A stretch of 64,000 nucleotides of DNA, taken from the NCBI GenBank assembly GCA_013823945.1, contig PNMZ01000002.1:310001-374000 (forward strand), given 5' to 3'. Under the pieces are notes generated by a model, which was not told the origin of the DNA, did no database searches, and was given only the letters and a program-made list of their open reading frames with translations. Below, one piece after another: positions 51,204 to 60,748 of the stretch. Numbering within the stretch: the first letter of the stretch is position 1; each line of letters begins with the position of its first letter. Source of the DNA: a bacterium (GTDB lineage Bacteria > Armatimonadota > Fimbriimonadia > Fimbriimonadales > Fimbriimonadaceae). Both the position numbers and the translations under genes were made by a program.

Positions 51204-53619
51204 TTCCGATTTCCTTTTTGGGTCCGGACTTGATTCCGGAATTGTTTTTTGCCGTTGGGGGAAGGCTTTGTTGCACTCCCTTTTGGCTTTGGGGACTGAG
51301 TCGTTGCACTTCGTCTGATTTCAGCTTGCCAGCTTCTTCTGGACTGCGCACAATTCGGGGTGTGAGGAAGACCAGGAGCTCGGTCTTGACTTCACCTTTT
51401 TCGCGCGATTTGAAAAGCTCTCCTAGAATGGGAATATCTCCAAGCAGAGGTACTTTTCGGACTTTACTGGTGACCGTGCTCCGCATGATTCCGCCAAGAA
51501 CGATGGTTTCGCCATCTTGCGCTGAAACAGTCGTGAATGCTTGCCTTTGGTTTACGATTGGGGCGTTAAAGTCCGTGAATCCTTGGAGATCGTTCGCGGT
51601 TTGGGTGACATCGAGCGTCACCGTTCCATTTGAAGTGATTCGAGGAACAACGTTGAGAACGATTCCGACATCTTGGAAGGCATAGTTGAAGGTGAGGTTG
51701 CCGTTGGCATCCTCTCGAGTTGAGAGGATGTAAGGAACGCTTTGCGAGATGTTGATCTCGGCTTCAACGTTGTTGCTCGTGAAGATTCGCGGGGTGCTGA
51801 GCACCTGGAATTTATCATCGGTGCTGAGCGCATTGAGGAACGCGCTGAAGTTCTGCCCGGTGATGGTGTAGCGAAGACCGTCGAGTGGGGGGTTAGCTCC
51901 ACCGAGATTGAAGTCTGTCGCTCCGGTACCGGTGCCGCTGTTTCCAAACGGTCGGTCTTGGGTGAAATTCCACTCTACGCCGAGCTTCATTGAGCTATCC
52001 AAGGTTGCCTCGACGATCAAGGTTTCGATCATGACTTGCTCGGGGATTTTGTCCAACTGACCTAGGATTTGGCGAACCAATTCCATGTTGTCAGGTGCAG
52101 TCACGATGATCAAGCTGTTGGTGTTCGGATCTGGAATGATGCTGACTTGTCCGGAGAGATCGCGGACATTCACGAGTCGCCCATCGGCATTACGAGCAAC
52201 GTTGTTTGTTCCGCCTTGCTGCGTGTTTTGGCGTCCACCAAGTTGACCAAAGAAGCCGCCCTGCTGGGTTCTGACTTGAGTGTAGAGTTCGTCTGATCCT
52301 TCTTCAAATTCGAGAAGTAGTTCGTTTTCGCCTTTTGCATTAGGCTCAAATCGAGCTGCGCTTTCTTCGACTCCTCGGCCTGTTCCGAGTCCACCACCTC
52401 CTCCTCCGCCTCCTGTATTTCGGTTGCGGTTTTGATTGGTGTTAGTTCGATTTGTATTATTGCCTCCAAATTGGTTGCCGCGCCCGGTGTTTCGTGAACC
52501 GAATGCGCTGTTCAGTAGATCAGCGACGGTATCGGCCCGAGCGTTGCTCAAGGGGATGACGAATGTAGTGTTTTCGACTTCGACTTCTTTATCGAGTTCG
52601 ACCATCAGGGTGTCGAGAATTTTGTGGGCTTCGGCAGTAGCCGAGACGATTAAGGAGTTCGAACGGGGATCGGCACTGACATTGGCTTCGCCTTGACCCG
52701 GACCAGCAACTCGCCGGAGGAATCCGCCAAATCCGCCTTGATTCGCTTGTCCGGTGTTGCCTCGTCCTTGGGGTGCGTTGGCGGTGAGTACAGTCTGTAC
52801 CGTCGTCACCAGGTCTGGTGCTGAGGCAAATTCAAGGGTGTAAACCCGAGTTTGTAGTGGAGCATCGGTGAGCTTATCAATTTCCGCTATGAGGTCTTCG
52901 ACATCGCGTTGCTTTTCGCGCGGAGCGTTGACGATGACAGAGTTGCTGAAGTCATCAGCAGATGCTCGTACTGTCGGGCCCTGCTGTTGACCGAAGTTGA
53001 AGTTGCCAAAGGAGAAGCCACCACCGCCTCGTCCTCCACGACCACCTTGTCCACCACCGCCAAAAGCTGCAAAAGGATTATTAGCTTGTTGTTGTTGCTG
53101 AAAGACTTCGTTGATCACACGGGCGACTTCGGATGCGCTTGCGTACTGGACTCGGTAGACCTTGAGCTCAACGTTTTGTGTACCCCCCATCATTGCGGCC
53201 AAAGCTGCGGGATCAAACCCGGTACTGCCACGTTCTTCGCGTCGGGGCTTGATGAGAAGAACGTTGCCTTGCTTTTCAAATTGATAATTTCGGACACTGA
53301 GAGCGGCGTTGAGGACTTCAAATGCTTCTTTGATGGGCACAGCTTTGGGGGTGCTGAGCGTCATAGCGTCTTTCAGGTTGGGATCTTTAACGATTGTGAT
53401 GCCTGAAACCTTCATAAAAAGGTCGAGAACAAGATCAACGTTCGCGTTTCGGAAGTTGAGCTTAACCGTCTTGTTGGGTAGATCGAACTGCTCCCAGGCG
53501 TTCCGGCTCGATGAGCTTTGGGCACTGCCCCCCGTTGAGAATTGGGCGTGTACCGTTGCAGGTGCAACCATGCCAAGGGCGATGGCGAGGGTACTAACGA
53601 GTAGCGTTCGATGCTTCAT
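51196..53619 (-). CDS. gspD: Type II secretion system secretin GspD
   Basis: An 807-residue outer-membrane secretin. The signal peptide ends in TVHAQ. An N0-type domain follows (NKTVKLNFRNANVDLVLDLF), then N1-N3 domains with PTVRASADDFSNSVIVNAP and SADPRSNSLIVSATAEAH. A large insert of poly-Gly and Gln/Asn (residues about 395-480) separates N3 from the rest. The barrel part has VPLLGDIPILGELFKSRE and KTELLVFLTPRIV. It forms the gated pore of the system. Overlap with the upstream gspC-like gene is 26 bases. Export through the inner membrane is by Sec. Confidence 0.94.
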   Translation of the reverse strand: MKHRTLLVSTLAIALGMVAPATVHAQFSTGGSAQSSSSRNAWEQFDLPNKTVKLNFRNANVDLVLDLFMKVSGITIVKDPNLKDAMTLSTPKAVPIKEAFEVLNAALSVRNYQFEKQGNVLLIKPRREERGSTGFDPAALAAMMGGTQNVELKVYRVQYASASEVARVINEVFQQQQQANNPFAAFGGGGQGGRGGRGGGGFSFGNFNFGQQQGPTVRASADDFSNSVIVNAPREKQRDVEDLIAEIDKLTDAPLQTRVYTLEFASAPDLVTTVQTVLTANAPQGRGNTGQANQGGFGGFLRRVAGPGQGEANVSADPRSNSLIVSATAEAHKILDTLMVELDKEVEVENTTFVIPLSNARADTVADLLNSAFGSRNTGRGNQFGGNNTNRTNTNQNRNRNTGGGGGGGGLGTGRGVEESAARFEPNAKGENELLLEFEEGSDELYTQVRTQQGGFFGQLGGRQNTQQGGTNNVARNADGRLVNVRDLSGQVSIIPDPNTNSLIIVTAPDNMELVRQILGQLDKIPEQVMIETLIVEATLDSSMKLGVEWNFTQDRPFGNSGTGTGATDFNLGGANPPLDGLRYTITGQNFSAFLNALSTDDKFQVLSTPRIFTSNNVEAEINISQSVPYILSTREDANGNLTFNYAFQDVGIVLNVVPRITSNGTVTLDVTQTANDLQGFTDFNAPIVNQRQAFTTVSAQDGETIVLGGIMRSTVTSKVRKVPLLGDIPILGELFKSREKGEVKTELLVFLTPRIVRSPEEAGKLKSDEVQRLSPQSQKGVQQSLPPTAKNNSGIKSGPKKEIGND

Positions 53620-54256
53620 TGTTTGTTGTCCTATTTGATTCGGTTGAATTGTTTTGGGCGTTGGCTTGCGAAATTCCGATTTGTCCCGAAAGCGGGTTCA
53701 GGGGAGCGTTTTGGGCATTGAGTTCGACGATTGGTCGGTTTTCAAGAAGGGTGAAAAGCTTGGATTCGCCCGATGGTCCGGTCAGAACGATTGTGTTCGT
53801 ACTGATATCGGTGAGCGTTGCACTTTTTAAGGTCTGACCAAGCGTGAGGTATTCCCCTTGATTATCGGTTGCGTTTTCCAGGAGGGCCATTCGTTGACCA
53901 TCTGCAGTAACGATGCCCGTGAGGAACCATCCATTTTCTCCATTCATGAAATTAGCGGGAATTTGATTCGGGAGTTCTGCTCCTCGATTTGATTTTTTAC
54001 CATCGTCGACTACGGCAGGCTTGAACGCATTGTTGATGGGTTCATCAAGCCGAGCAAACCGTGCATTTTCGTCATCTTCGGTGAATTTGGACTCTTTTGC
54101 TGTCCTTGATGAAGATCGAGTGGAGGTTGAAGATGTCTTGGTTGCGCCGTCGAGCGAGCTTTTGGCATCTGGCTCTGGTTCGGTCATGATGAAGCCGACA
54201 ACGCCGATCACGGCGACACCGATGTACAGGAAAAGGCGCTTATTCGTTGGCTTCAC
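53594..54256 (-). CDS. GspC/PilP-like inner-membrane protein
   Basis: A 220-residue protein with one N-terminal membrane helix (LFLYIGVAVIGVVGFIM), a disordered Ser/Thr/Asp linker, and a small beta-domain (GWFLTGIVTADGQRMALLEN, then SKLFTLLENRPIVEL) similar to the HR domain of GspC or PilP. In such systems this protein links the inner-membrane platform to the secretin. The C-terminal 30 residues are Asn/Ser-rich. It overlaps both neighbours. The assignment is by position and fold-like features, not by a firm motif. Confidence 0.65.
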   Translation of the reverse strand: MKPTNKRLFLYIGVAVIGVVGFIMTEPEPDAKSSLDGATKTSSTSTRSSSRTAKESKFTEDDENARFARLDEPINNAFKPAVVDDGKKSNRGAELPNQIPANFMNGENGWFLTGIVTADGQRMALLENATDNQGEYLTLGQTLKSATLTDISTNTIVLTGPSGESKLFTLLENRPIVELNAQNAPLNPLSGQIGISQANAQNNSTESNRTTNNEASNATR

Positions 54257-54890
54257 TTTTTGCTTCTCCTGGTGCAGACGAACTGGCGGGGGAATCGTTC
54301 GGCGTTTTTTCGTCCTTTAGGGACGTTTCTTTGGATTTTTCGCGGGATTCTCGAGATTTTTCGACGGCAGGTTGTTTGACGTAGGCAATAACGGCGACCG
54401 TTGCATTCACTTTGTCGGATTCTTGATCGCTCGAGGAAATCTGCACTTGGCTGACTCCTAGTCGATTAGCGGCTGAATCAAGCGCCCGAACAAAGCTCGC
54501 GACTTGGGGAAATGTGCCATCGATCAGGAGGACATAGTTGCCTCGGGAGAGGTCTCCGTCGGCAACGGGGGTTTGGGGTCGGAAGCTCTTGAGGTTCACC
54601 CCATGAGCTTTTGCAATCACGCTTATGCTCTGCAGTATCTGCGGCGTGATTGTCTCGGTCTGTCCTTCCCAGAGAGCCGGATTCTGTTTCTTGAGCGACT
54701 GCTGATTGGCAAGATTGAGGTTTAGCTCTTTTTGTGCTTTTTCGAGCCGGAGTTTGCCCGCACGTTCCGCGATTTCGGGATCTGGTTTAGGAACGACGAA
54801 AAAGAAGGCTGCAATCCCGGCGAGGCATAGAAGCAACAGTACAGTGAGGATGTTGTAAGTTCGTAGATTGTTGCCTAGTTCAAAGTTCAT
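54240..54890 (-). CDS. PilO/GspM-like inner-membrane protein
   Basis: A 216-residue protein with one N-terminal membrane helix (ILTVLLLLCLAGIAAFFFVV), a coiled-coil stretch and a ferredoxin-like domain containing GNYVLLIDGTFPQVASFVRA. This is the PilO/GspM layout. The C-terminal 50 residues are charged and disordered (KSRESREKSKETSLKDEK). With the GspL-like protein it forms the inner-membrane platform. The ATGA overlap with gspL supports coupling. Confidence 0.8.
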   Translation of the reverse strand: MNFELGNNLRTYNILTVLLLLCLAGIAAFFFVVPKPDPEIAERAGKLRLEKAQKELNLNLANQQSLKKQNPALWEGQTETITPQILQSISVIAKAHGVNLKSFRPQTPVADGDLSRGNYVLLIDGTFPQVASFVRALDSAANRLGVSQVQISSSDQESDKVNATVAVIAYVKQPAVEKSRESREKSKETSLKDEKTPNDSPASSSAPGEAKSEANE

Positions 54891-56161
54891 CTTGATCGTC
54901 CTCCTCTCGTTTCTTTACGGGGTTCGGCGAGGGGTAAGTTTCCAACCACATGAGCAGTAACGGAGAATTGGACAACGGGAGTATCTCCGATGTTGTTGTT
55001 GTTTGAAAATGCCAACTTAACTTCACGGAGACGGGGCGTTGCGCTGAGAGTGTCTACGAATGCCGCTACTTGAGCATTGCTGAGCGCGGTTCCACGCACA
55101 GAAAGGTCTTTGCCTCGTTCAATACTGGCTCCTGTGAGCCAAAGCCCATCGGGTGCGGCATTGGCGGCGATCGTGAGAATGTCGCCAATTGCCTGCCGGG
55201 GTTGAAGGCCGTCGCTGACGAGCTGCATCTGTTCTTCGATCTTGGTTGATTCCGTTCGAATACGCCCGATCTGGGCATTGATCCGATCAACTTTGCCGTT
55301 GTAGTCGGTTTGGACTTTGGCGAAAGCGGCGGAATCTTCGTCGTGGGCCATCCAAGTGAATACTCCGGCGATAAACAATGAGCCGGCGAGGAGTCCGACA
55401 AGTCGTTTACGGGCTCCAAGTTTTGCACCGGCGGCTTTGGCTAAATCTTCGGGGAGGCGAAGGTTGATGGACGTGGGATGGTGGGCAACTTTACTGAGGG
55501 GGTGCTCAGAGAATGTTCGAACGTTGGGGCTGACTAATTCTCGCAGCGAGTCGTGGGCGAGTGGAGCGGTTGATGATTGTCCACCTGCGGCGATGTTACG
55601 CCGGATTTCGGTATCCATTTCAGCGGTTGTCGTCATGGAATGGGTGACTCGGCTGGAATCGATGTTGCCATGAGTGATGACATCAAATGAAGTTCCTTCC
55701 GCACAGGGAGCCATCACAAGGGAAGATTTGCCCGGATCGCCACAAAGAATGGAACCCAAGCCAGCCGGAATCATCGATTCAATTTTTGTTCCGGCGTGTT
55801 GGAAGAGGGCGCGGGCTTGTTTGAGTGTTTCTGCTCGGGTGGCAAAAACGACGAACTCACGGCCTTCTGAATCGATACTTTCGGTTGGATGAATATCGAA
55901 GGCCAGTTCATTGGCTGGAACTGGGAAGAGTTCTTCCAGTCGAAACCGAACGAGGTTGCGCACTTCATCAATTTCCAGATCAGGAAGACGAAGACTACGC
56001 TGGAAGTATTGGCGCCTTCCAAGAGCTAAATTGATCCGTCTGGGGCTGCCAATTGCGCGAAGTGCTTCGGTCGGGGTGACATGTTGACTGATTTGCCCAG
56101 ATGAGGGATCGAGGGCAAGGCAGTTTTCCGGCGACCATTCAATGATGGGTAAGTGACTCAT
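54887..56161 (-). CDS. gspL: GspL-like platform protein (PilM/PilN-type)
   Basis: A 424-residue protein. Residues about 1-240 resemble the actin-like cytoplasmic domain of GspL/PilM (LALGRRQYFQRSLRLPDLEI, then VRFRLEELFPVPANELAFDI). One membrane helix is at about 257-275 (VGLLAGSLFIAGVFTWMA). A PilN-like periplasmic part follows, with a coiled coil (INAQIGRIRTESTKIEEQM) and DGLWLTGASIERGKDLSVRG. It connects the ATPase GspE to the platform. It begins one base after gspK ends. Confidence 0.82.
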   Translation of the reverse strand: MSHLPIIEWSPENCLALDPSSGQISQHVTPTEALRAIGSPRRINLALGRRQYFQRSLRLPDLEIDEVRNLVRFRLEELFPVPANELAFDIHPTESIDSEGREFVVFATRAETLKQARALFQHAGTKIESMIPAGLGSILCGDPGKSSLVMAPCAEGTSFDVITHGNIDSSRVTHSMTTTAEMDTEIRRNIAAGGQSSTAPLAHDSLRELVSPNVRTFSEHPLSKVAHHPTSINLRLPEDLAKAAGAKLGARKRLVGLLAGSLFIAGVFTWMAHDEDSAAFAKVQTDYNGKVDRINAQIGRIRTESTKIEEQMQLVSDGLQPRQAIGDILTIAANAAPDGLWLTGASIERGKDLSVRGTALSNAQVAAFVDTLSATPRLREVKLAFSNNNNIGDTPVVQFSVTAHVVGNLPLAEPRKETRGGRSR

Positions 56162-57409
56162 TTAATTGGGTTCCTCCAGGAGGGATTGATCGGACAAGGG
56201 ATCGATTTCCCAGCCCCAGCGGGTGAGAGGATCGCGTTCGATTGGACGGTTCAGTTGGAGGAGTCTCGGTTGACCGTCGACAATGTTGACTATGGCTTCA
56301 GCGTAAGAGCGGGCGGGGCCGCGTCGTCCTTCGAGTCTAATCAGAAATGTTTGCGACCCGATAGTCAGAAAATCGGCAAGTTGCTGTAATGAGTTTGTGC
56401 TTATGCCGGGGACTTCTGTGATATCGCCAAGTTGTTCAAATGAGCCTTGCCGAGTGAGGATGCCCTGGACTTGATCATCGTTGATTTCGGGGATAGTTCG
56501 GAGGACTGCTTCCGGCGCAGTATTGACGTTGATTTTGCCGTTGAGGAAGTTCTCGGCGGAAATCGTTGCCACGTTGAGAATCACCTCGGCATCTTGAAGA
56601 TTGAGGCCGTTAACGGCGAAGACTTGGTTCAAACTGGTGAATTGACCTTGGGTGTTGCGCCGCTGAATAATGGCCTGAGCAGCTTGGTTGGAAATCCCGG
56701 CTTGCACAAGTTGAGGATTTTGGGCAATGTTGAGGTTGACTCGCTCGGTTCCGTCTTGACGACGGTTCGGGGAGCGCGATTCTATTGTGAGGATATCAAT
56801 GGGCGCAGGTTGATCTTCTATGTTCCCAGAAAGGAGAGCGTTTCCGCCGTTGTTTTGGGGCGGAAAGAGGACGTCGGCGGGCGTGAATTCGCGAACGAGT
56901 AAGAGTTCGGAAACAGAGTCAAATCGGCGCAGCTTGACGTTATAAGGGGTGGTGAGTGTGTTGTAATATTCGTCTTTCGCTCCGAGTTGCCTGGGCTGAA
57001 GTTGGTCTTCGCGCCAGTCGAGAATAGCGGCCACTTGATTTTCGGTGAAATTGAGTTGTTCAAATTGCTCTTCGGTGGCCGTATTCAAATTGACGAATCG
57101 AGTTGTGTCGATGATTTGGATACGAACAGAAGAATCAGCAACCGTGAAGGCGATGGAACCGGTTTCGCCTAAGTTGAACCATTCATCATTTGTTGTTGTG
57201 ACGTTGATGTTGGCATCGACGAGTGAAGCCATGGCCCGGGACAGTCCCGCTTGAATTGCGAGTTCGGTTTTTCTTCGATCAATTCGGCTCGACTCGGATT
57301 TGATATGAGAGTCAAGGCGCAAGCTGAAACTCGTCACGACCAGGGTCAAGATGACCATGGTCGCCAGGGCAAGCATGAAAGCACTCCCGGCTTGCTTCGT
57401 ACGTTTCAA
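56162..57409 (-). CDS. gspK: Type II secretion minor pseudopilin GspK
   Basis: A 415-residue GspK. The N-terminal helix is preceded by a basic leader (AGSAFMLALATMVILTLVV); unlike other pseudopilins it has no Glu at +5, as usual for GspK. Two helix-hairpin-helix-like parts follow: FVNLNTATEEQFEQLNF and INVNTAPEAVLRTIPEINDD. It caps the pseudopilus with GspI and GspJ. It overlaps gspJ by four bases. Confidence 0.9.
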   Translation of the reverse strand: MKRTKQAGSAFMLALATMVILTLVVTSFSLRLDSHIKSESSRIDRRKTELAIQAGLSRAMASLVDANINVTTTNDEWFNLGETGSIAFTVADSSVRIQIIDTTRFVNLNTATEEQFEQLNFTENQVAAILDWREDQLQPRQLGAKDEYYNTLTTPYNVKLRRFDSVSELLLVREFTPADVLFPPQNNGGNALLSGNIEDQPAPIDILTIESRSPNRRQDGTERVNLNIAQNPQLVQAGISNQAAQAIIQRRNTQGQFTSLNQVFAVNGLNLQDAEVILNVATISAENFLNGKINVNTAPEAVLRTIPEINDDQVQGILTRQGSFEQLGDITEVPGISTNSLQQLADFLTIGSQTFLIRLEGRRGPARSYAEAIVNIVDGQPRLLQLNRPIERDPLTRWGWEIDPLSDQSLLEEPN

Positions 57410-58128
57410 GGTCCAGTACCTCCAGTTGATTCTTGGGTGATGGGATTTTCGGCGGTGACATCGCTGGTCGGGATGCGGAATGTGAGGTATTCGGGCTCTT
57501 CCTCTTCGCGCTCAAGGGTGAGGCGGACAGCCGGGGGAATACGGCGAGAACCACCGTTGACGGTGTCCCAAGCGTCCACCCATTGCGCCCCATCCCAGAA
57601 TTCATAGATGACATTGGTGACTTCGGGGAAGAGGAGGCGTTCAGTTCCCCCTTGTGTGGGGTCTCCGTCGGCAGGAGTTTGGATGCGGAGGAAAAGTCCA
57701 GCGCGATCGTCACCAGGATCGCCGACGGGTTGGATATTGAGGCTGACTTCGCTGAGACCTCCTTGTGGTCCAAAACGCTCATTGAGGTCTTCAAAAGTGG
57801 AATCTTGATCGAGCAAGAAGCCGCCATCTATCCGGCGGCTGAGGGTGGTGAAAGTGAGGGAGTCCGCAGTTGTTGATTGACCAGTGGCGTTCGCAGCAAC
57901 AAAGTAGGTGAGCCGGTCATCGTTGTCATCCGACACAAAAGTGCCTTCGATTAGGCTCTCAAGAGTTCTGCGGTTTTGAATTTGGTCTTGGAAGGCATTG
58001 AGACGTTCGGGGGTCTTGCGGCTGTAGTCAACGGTGATTTGGTAAGCAGTTGCAATCGATCCGATCAAAAGCAGGGTCATCGTCATTGCAATGATCAGCT
58101 CGATAAAGGTGAAGCCTCTCTTCTGCAC
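57406..58128 (-). CDS. gspJ: Type II secretion minor pseudopilin GspJ
   Basis: A 240-residue minor pseudopilin. The leader and helix MQKRGFTFIELIIAMTM have Gly at -1 and Glu at +5. The globular part ends DVTAENPITQESTGGTGP. FWDGAQWVDAWDT matches the GspJ core (Y/F-x-x-x-W-x-x-x-W). It overlaps gspI by one base and gspK by four. Confidence 0.9.
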   Translation of the reverse strand: MQKRGFTFIELIIAMTMTLLLIGSIATAYQITVDYSRKTPERLNAFQDQIQNRRTLESLIEGTFVSDDNDDRLTYFVAANATGQSTTADSLTFTTLSRRIDGGFLLDQDSTFEDLNERFGPQGGLSEVSLNIQPVGDPGDDRAGLFLRIQTPADGDPTQGGTERLLFPEVTNVIYEFWDGAQWVDAWDTVNGGSRRIPPAVRLTLEREEEEPEYLTFRIPTSDVTAENPITQESTGGTGP

Positions 58129-58517
58129 TAGGTCCCTCCACCCTCGGCAGTTCCGGTTGGTGCAGGAGCGGTGAAAACGATCGTGCTGATCGAATTTTCA
58201 CCTTTGTTCTGGCTGGAAACAGTGAGAGTAAGCCCAGTCAGGTTCTCGACTCCGACGTTCGTTTCTTGTAGGGACCAGGTGTAGTCACGGAGTCGTTCGT
58301 CGTCAAACGTACCTCCAGCTTCTGACTGCCAGGCTTGAGTTGCGATCAACTCCTGGAGCTTCTCGTGAGCGATTCGATCAATGAAATCCTTTTCGGCAAC
58401 GGCGCGTTCGGCACGCATCAGCCCAGATATTGCTCCGACGAGGGCGGTGATACCAACGGCCAAAAGAACAGCGGCAACAAGAACTTCGACGAGAGTGAAA
58501 CTGCGCTTAGCCGACAC
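58128..58517 (-). CDS. gspI: Type II secretion minor pseudopilin GspI
   Basis: A 129-residue minor pseudopilin from GTG 58517, which gives the short leader VSAKRS before FTLVEVLVAAVLLAVGI, with Glu at +5. An in-frame ATG at 58538 is an alternative. The residue before the cleaved Phe is Ser, not Gly. The rest (HEKLQELIATQAWQSEAGG) matches the GspI core. A GGGGAG lies ten bases before the GTG. The start overlaps the end of gspH by 11 bases. Confidence 0.85.
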   Translation of the reverse strand: MSAKRSFTLVEVLVAAVLLAVGITALVGAISGLMRAERAVAEKDFIDRIAHEKLQELIATQAWQSEAGGTFDDERLRDYTWSLQETNVGVENLTGLTLTVSSQNKGENSISTIVFTAPAPTGTAEGGGT

Positions 58518-59073
58518 GTTGTTCAATCTCCCCGGCATCCCATTCTTCTTCAGCTTGTTCGCTGAGAGTGCCTTGAATGATCCTTGTGGAACCGCTTTGC
58601 GGATTGACGATGAGGAGGAATGTTTGATCGTCTTGTGAGAATTCAAGATAGGCCCGGTCGGCTGATCCATCGGGATAAAATCCGACTTGCCATTCGTCTC
58701 GCGATACATCTTGCCGATTGAGCTCGTAAGTCAGTATCTCGGTTGTGGGCGTTGGTTGGATGGCATCTCGAACCGCCCCGAGTTCCACCTCATCAGAATC
58801 AGCACCATTTGCAATTTGCTCTTCAGTTTGGTCTTCAATAAAATCCCATCCGATTTGACCATCAGCGTTAAATTTGAGCGCGGTTGCGCGGTTTTGGCGG
58901 ATAGCTTCGGTTCGCGCTTTTTGGGCGATGCTTTCGACGCTTTGTCGGAATCCAATTGCGGCTTGTGACCGCTGGATGGCTCCGATCGAGGGATACACAG
59001 TTGCCGCCAGCAGGATGATCAAGAAGATCACCGTGCTGACTTCAACGATTGTGAATCCTCGGCGTCGCGTCAT
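58507..59073 (-). CDS. gspH: Type II secretion minor pseudopilin GspH
   Basis: A 188-residue pseudopilin. The leader and helix TRRRGFTIVEVSTVIFLIIL have Gly at -1 and Glu at +5. A GspH-type beta domain follows, with KARTEAIRQNRATALKF and EWQVGFYPDGSADRAY near its end. It lies between gspG and gspI in the canonical order. The gap to gspG is 11 bases. Confidence 0.88.
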   Translation of the reverse strand: MTRRRGFTIVEVSTVIFLIILLAATVYPSIGAIQRSQAAIGFRQSVESIAQKARTEAIRQNRATALKFNADGQIGWDFIEDQTEEQIANGADSDEVELGAVRDAIQPTPTTEILTYELNRQDVSRDEWQVGFYPDGSADRAYLEFSQDDQTFLLIVNPQSGSTRIIQGTLSEQAEEEWDAGEIEQRVG

Positions 59074-59084
59074 TGGGTTTGAAC

Positions 59085-59525
59085 TTACTCGCCGGATTCG
59101 ATGATGTCTTCGGCTTCGCCTGTACCGCCAGGTGCGCCGTCGCTGCCGTAGCTGAGAAGAACGAATGACTCGTCACCATCGGGGCCGGGCCACTCGTAGA
59201 TGTAAGGATTGTTCCAAGGGTCATTTGGAAGTGGCTTGGTGAGATACGGCCCTTTCCATCCTTGGGCATCGGAAGGTTGGGTGCGAAGCGATTCCAAACC
59301 TTCATCGGATGTCGGGTAGTAGCCGACATCAAGCCGGTAAGTGTCAAGCATTTTTTGAAGGTTAACGAGATCACCTTTTGCTTTGGCTTGTTTGGCATCG
59401 GCGGATCGGCTGACAATTCGGGGCACGATCATTGCGGCGAGGATCGCCAAGATGAGCATGACCACGAGAAGCTCGATCAAGGTGAACGCTTTTCGGGTTT
59501 TGGGTGACGTGCGAGGATTTTTCAT
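59085..59525 (-). CDS. gspG: Type II secretion major pseudopilin GspG
   Basis: A 146-residue major pseudopilin. The helix is preceded by RKAFTLIELLVVMLILAI, with Ala at -1 and Glu at +5. The globular part has YRLDVGYYPTSDEGLESL, GWKGPYLTKPLPNDPW and GDESFVLLSYGSDG with the calcium-site Asp residues: this is the GspG consensus. It is the main subunit of the pseudopilus. It overlaps gspF by four bases. Confidence 0.95.
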   Translation of the reverse strand: MKNPRTSPKTRKAFTLIELLVVMLILAILAAMIVPRIVSRSADAKQAKAKGDLVNLQKMLDTYRLDVGYYPTSDEGLESLRTQPSDAQGWKGPYLTKPLPNDPWNNPYIYEWPGPDGDESFVLLSYGSDGAPGGTGEAEDIIESGE

Positions 59526-60745
59526 TTGACAAGTTCCTGTGCTTGGAAAATGGGGAGCATAACGCTCAGAACGACAAAAGCGACAAAGGCGCCCATGACG
59601 AGAACAATGACGGGCTCGAGGGCGGATGTGAGGCGGCGGAGGCCTTGTTCAACTTCAAAATCAAGGCTATCGGCGACCCGAGAAAGCATTTTGGGAAGGT
59701 CACCCGTTTCTTCGCCGATGGCGACCATGTGCGTGAGAACCGGGGGAAATTCTCCTGTATCTTTCATGGCTTGGGCAATGGGAATTCCTTCTTTTACATC
59801 TTGAAGAACCTGGGCTGATGTGCTGCTGAAGACTCGGTTTCCAGCAGCGCGACCAGCGAGTTCCAAGGCTTCGAGAATATTGACGCCGCCGTTGACGAGT
59901 GTTCCGAGAACACGGGCGTACCGACTGACCACGGACTTTTTGATAATTGATCCGCCGAGCGGCAGATTCATGACCAGACGATCTTTGGCGAGGGCACCAG
60001 CGGGGGTCGCAACCCAGCCTCGGAAAGCAAAGAACCCAACAACGAGGGCGATGGTGATCGCGGTTGCATTTCCGGTTAAGAATCCGGTTGTAGCGAGGAG
60101 CACCTTGGTCATGGTGGGGAGGCTGTCGCCCATCCCTTCAAACACTCCGCTCAACCGAGGGACAACAAACGTCAAAAGGAACACAACGACGAAAATGGCA
60201 ACCCCTGTGAGGACGGCGGGGTAAACGAGGGCGGAGGTGACTTGGGACCGGCGGGCGACTTCACCTTCTAGAAGGTCAGCCATGCGTTCGGCGGATTCTG
60301 AGAATTGCCCCGAAGCTTCTCCGGCCCGGAGAGTTTGGGTATAGACCTCGGGAAAAAGCTTGGATCCTTGTAAGGCTAGTGAATCACTGACCGCAAGTCC
60401 GCCTTGGACTTCTTCAAGTGCACCTTCGGCGGCTTTGGCCAGGGGAAGAGCTTCTGTTTGTTCGGCAAGGACGGTCAGAACTCGGTCTAGTGGGAGCCCT
60501 GCGCTTGAGAGATCGGCCATTCGACGAGTGAACAGAGCAAGGTCAGCCCGATTTGACCGGCTCTTTTTCTTTTCTCCTTCGGAACTCCGCTTGGTTTCGC
60601 TGGTTTTGGCCTGCTCTTTAATATCGAGCAAGAATTTGCCTTCTTTTGTCAGGATGGCAACTGCCGCGTTTTGATCCGGTGCATCAAGAACACCATTCCG
60701 TTTGCGGCCTGACGCTTCGACGGCGGAGTAAGCGAAAGTAGGCAA
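59522..60745 (-). CDS. gspF: Type II secretion platform protein GspF
   Basis: A 407-residue inner-membrane protein with two T2SSF domains and three membrane helices. TRRMADLSSAGLPLDRVLTV, RAGEASGQFSESAERMADLL and the second repeat GEETGDLPKMLSRVADSLDF are the family marks. The first 100 residues are cytoplasmic. It anchors the pseudopilus platform. The gap to gspE is three bases. Confidence 0.95.
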   Translation of the reverse strand: MPTFAYSAVEASGRKRNGVLDAPDQNAAVAILTKEGKFLLDIKEQAKTSETKRSSEGEKKKSRSNRADLALFTRRMADLSSAGLPLDRVLTVLAEQTEALPLAKAAEGALEEVQGGLAVSDSLALQGSKLFPEVYTQTLRAGEASGQFSESAERMADLLEGEVARRSQVTSALVYPAVLTGVAIFVVVFLLTFVVPRLSGVFEGMGDSLPTMTKVLLATTGFLTGNATAITIALVVGFFAFRGWVATPAGALAKDRLVMNLPLGGSIIKKSVVSRYARVLGTLVNGGVNILEALELAGRAAGNRVFSSTSAQVLQDVKEGIPIAQAMKDTGEFPPVLTHMVAIGEETGDLPKMLSRVADSLDFEVEQGLRRLTSALEPVIVLVMGAFVAFVVLSVMLPIFQAQELVK

Positions 60746-60748
60746 AGG

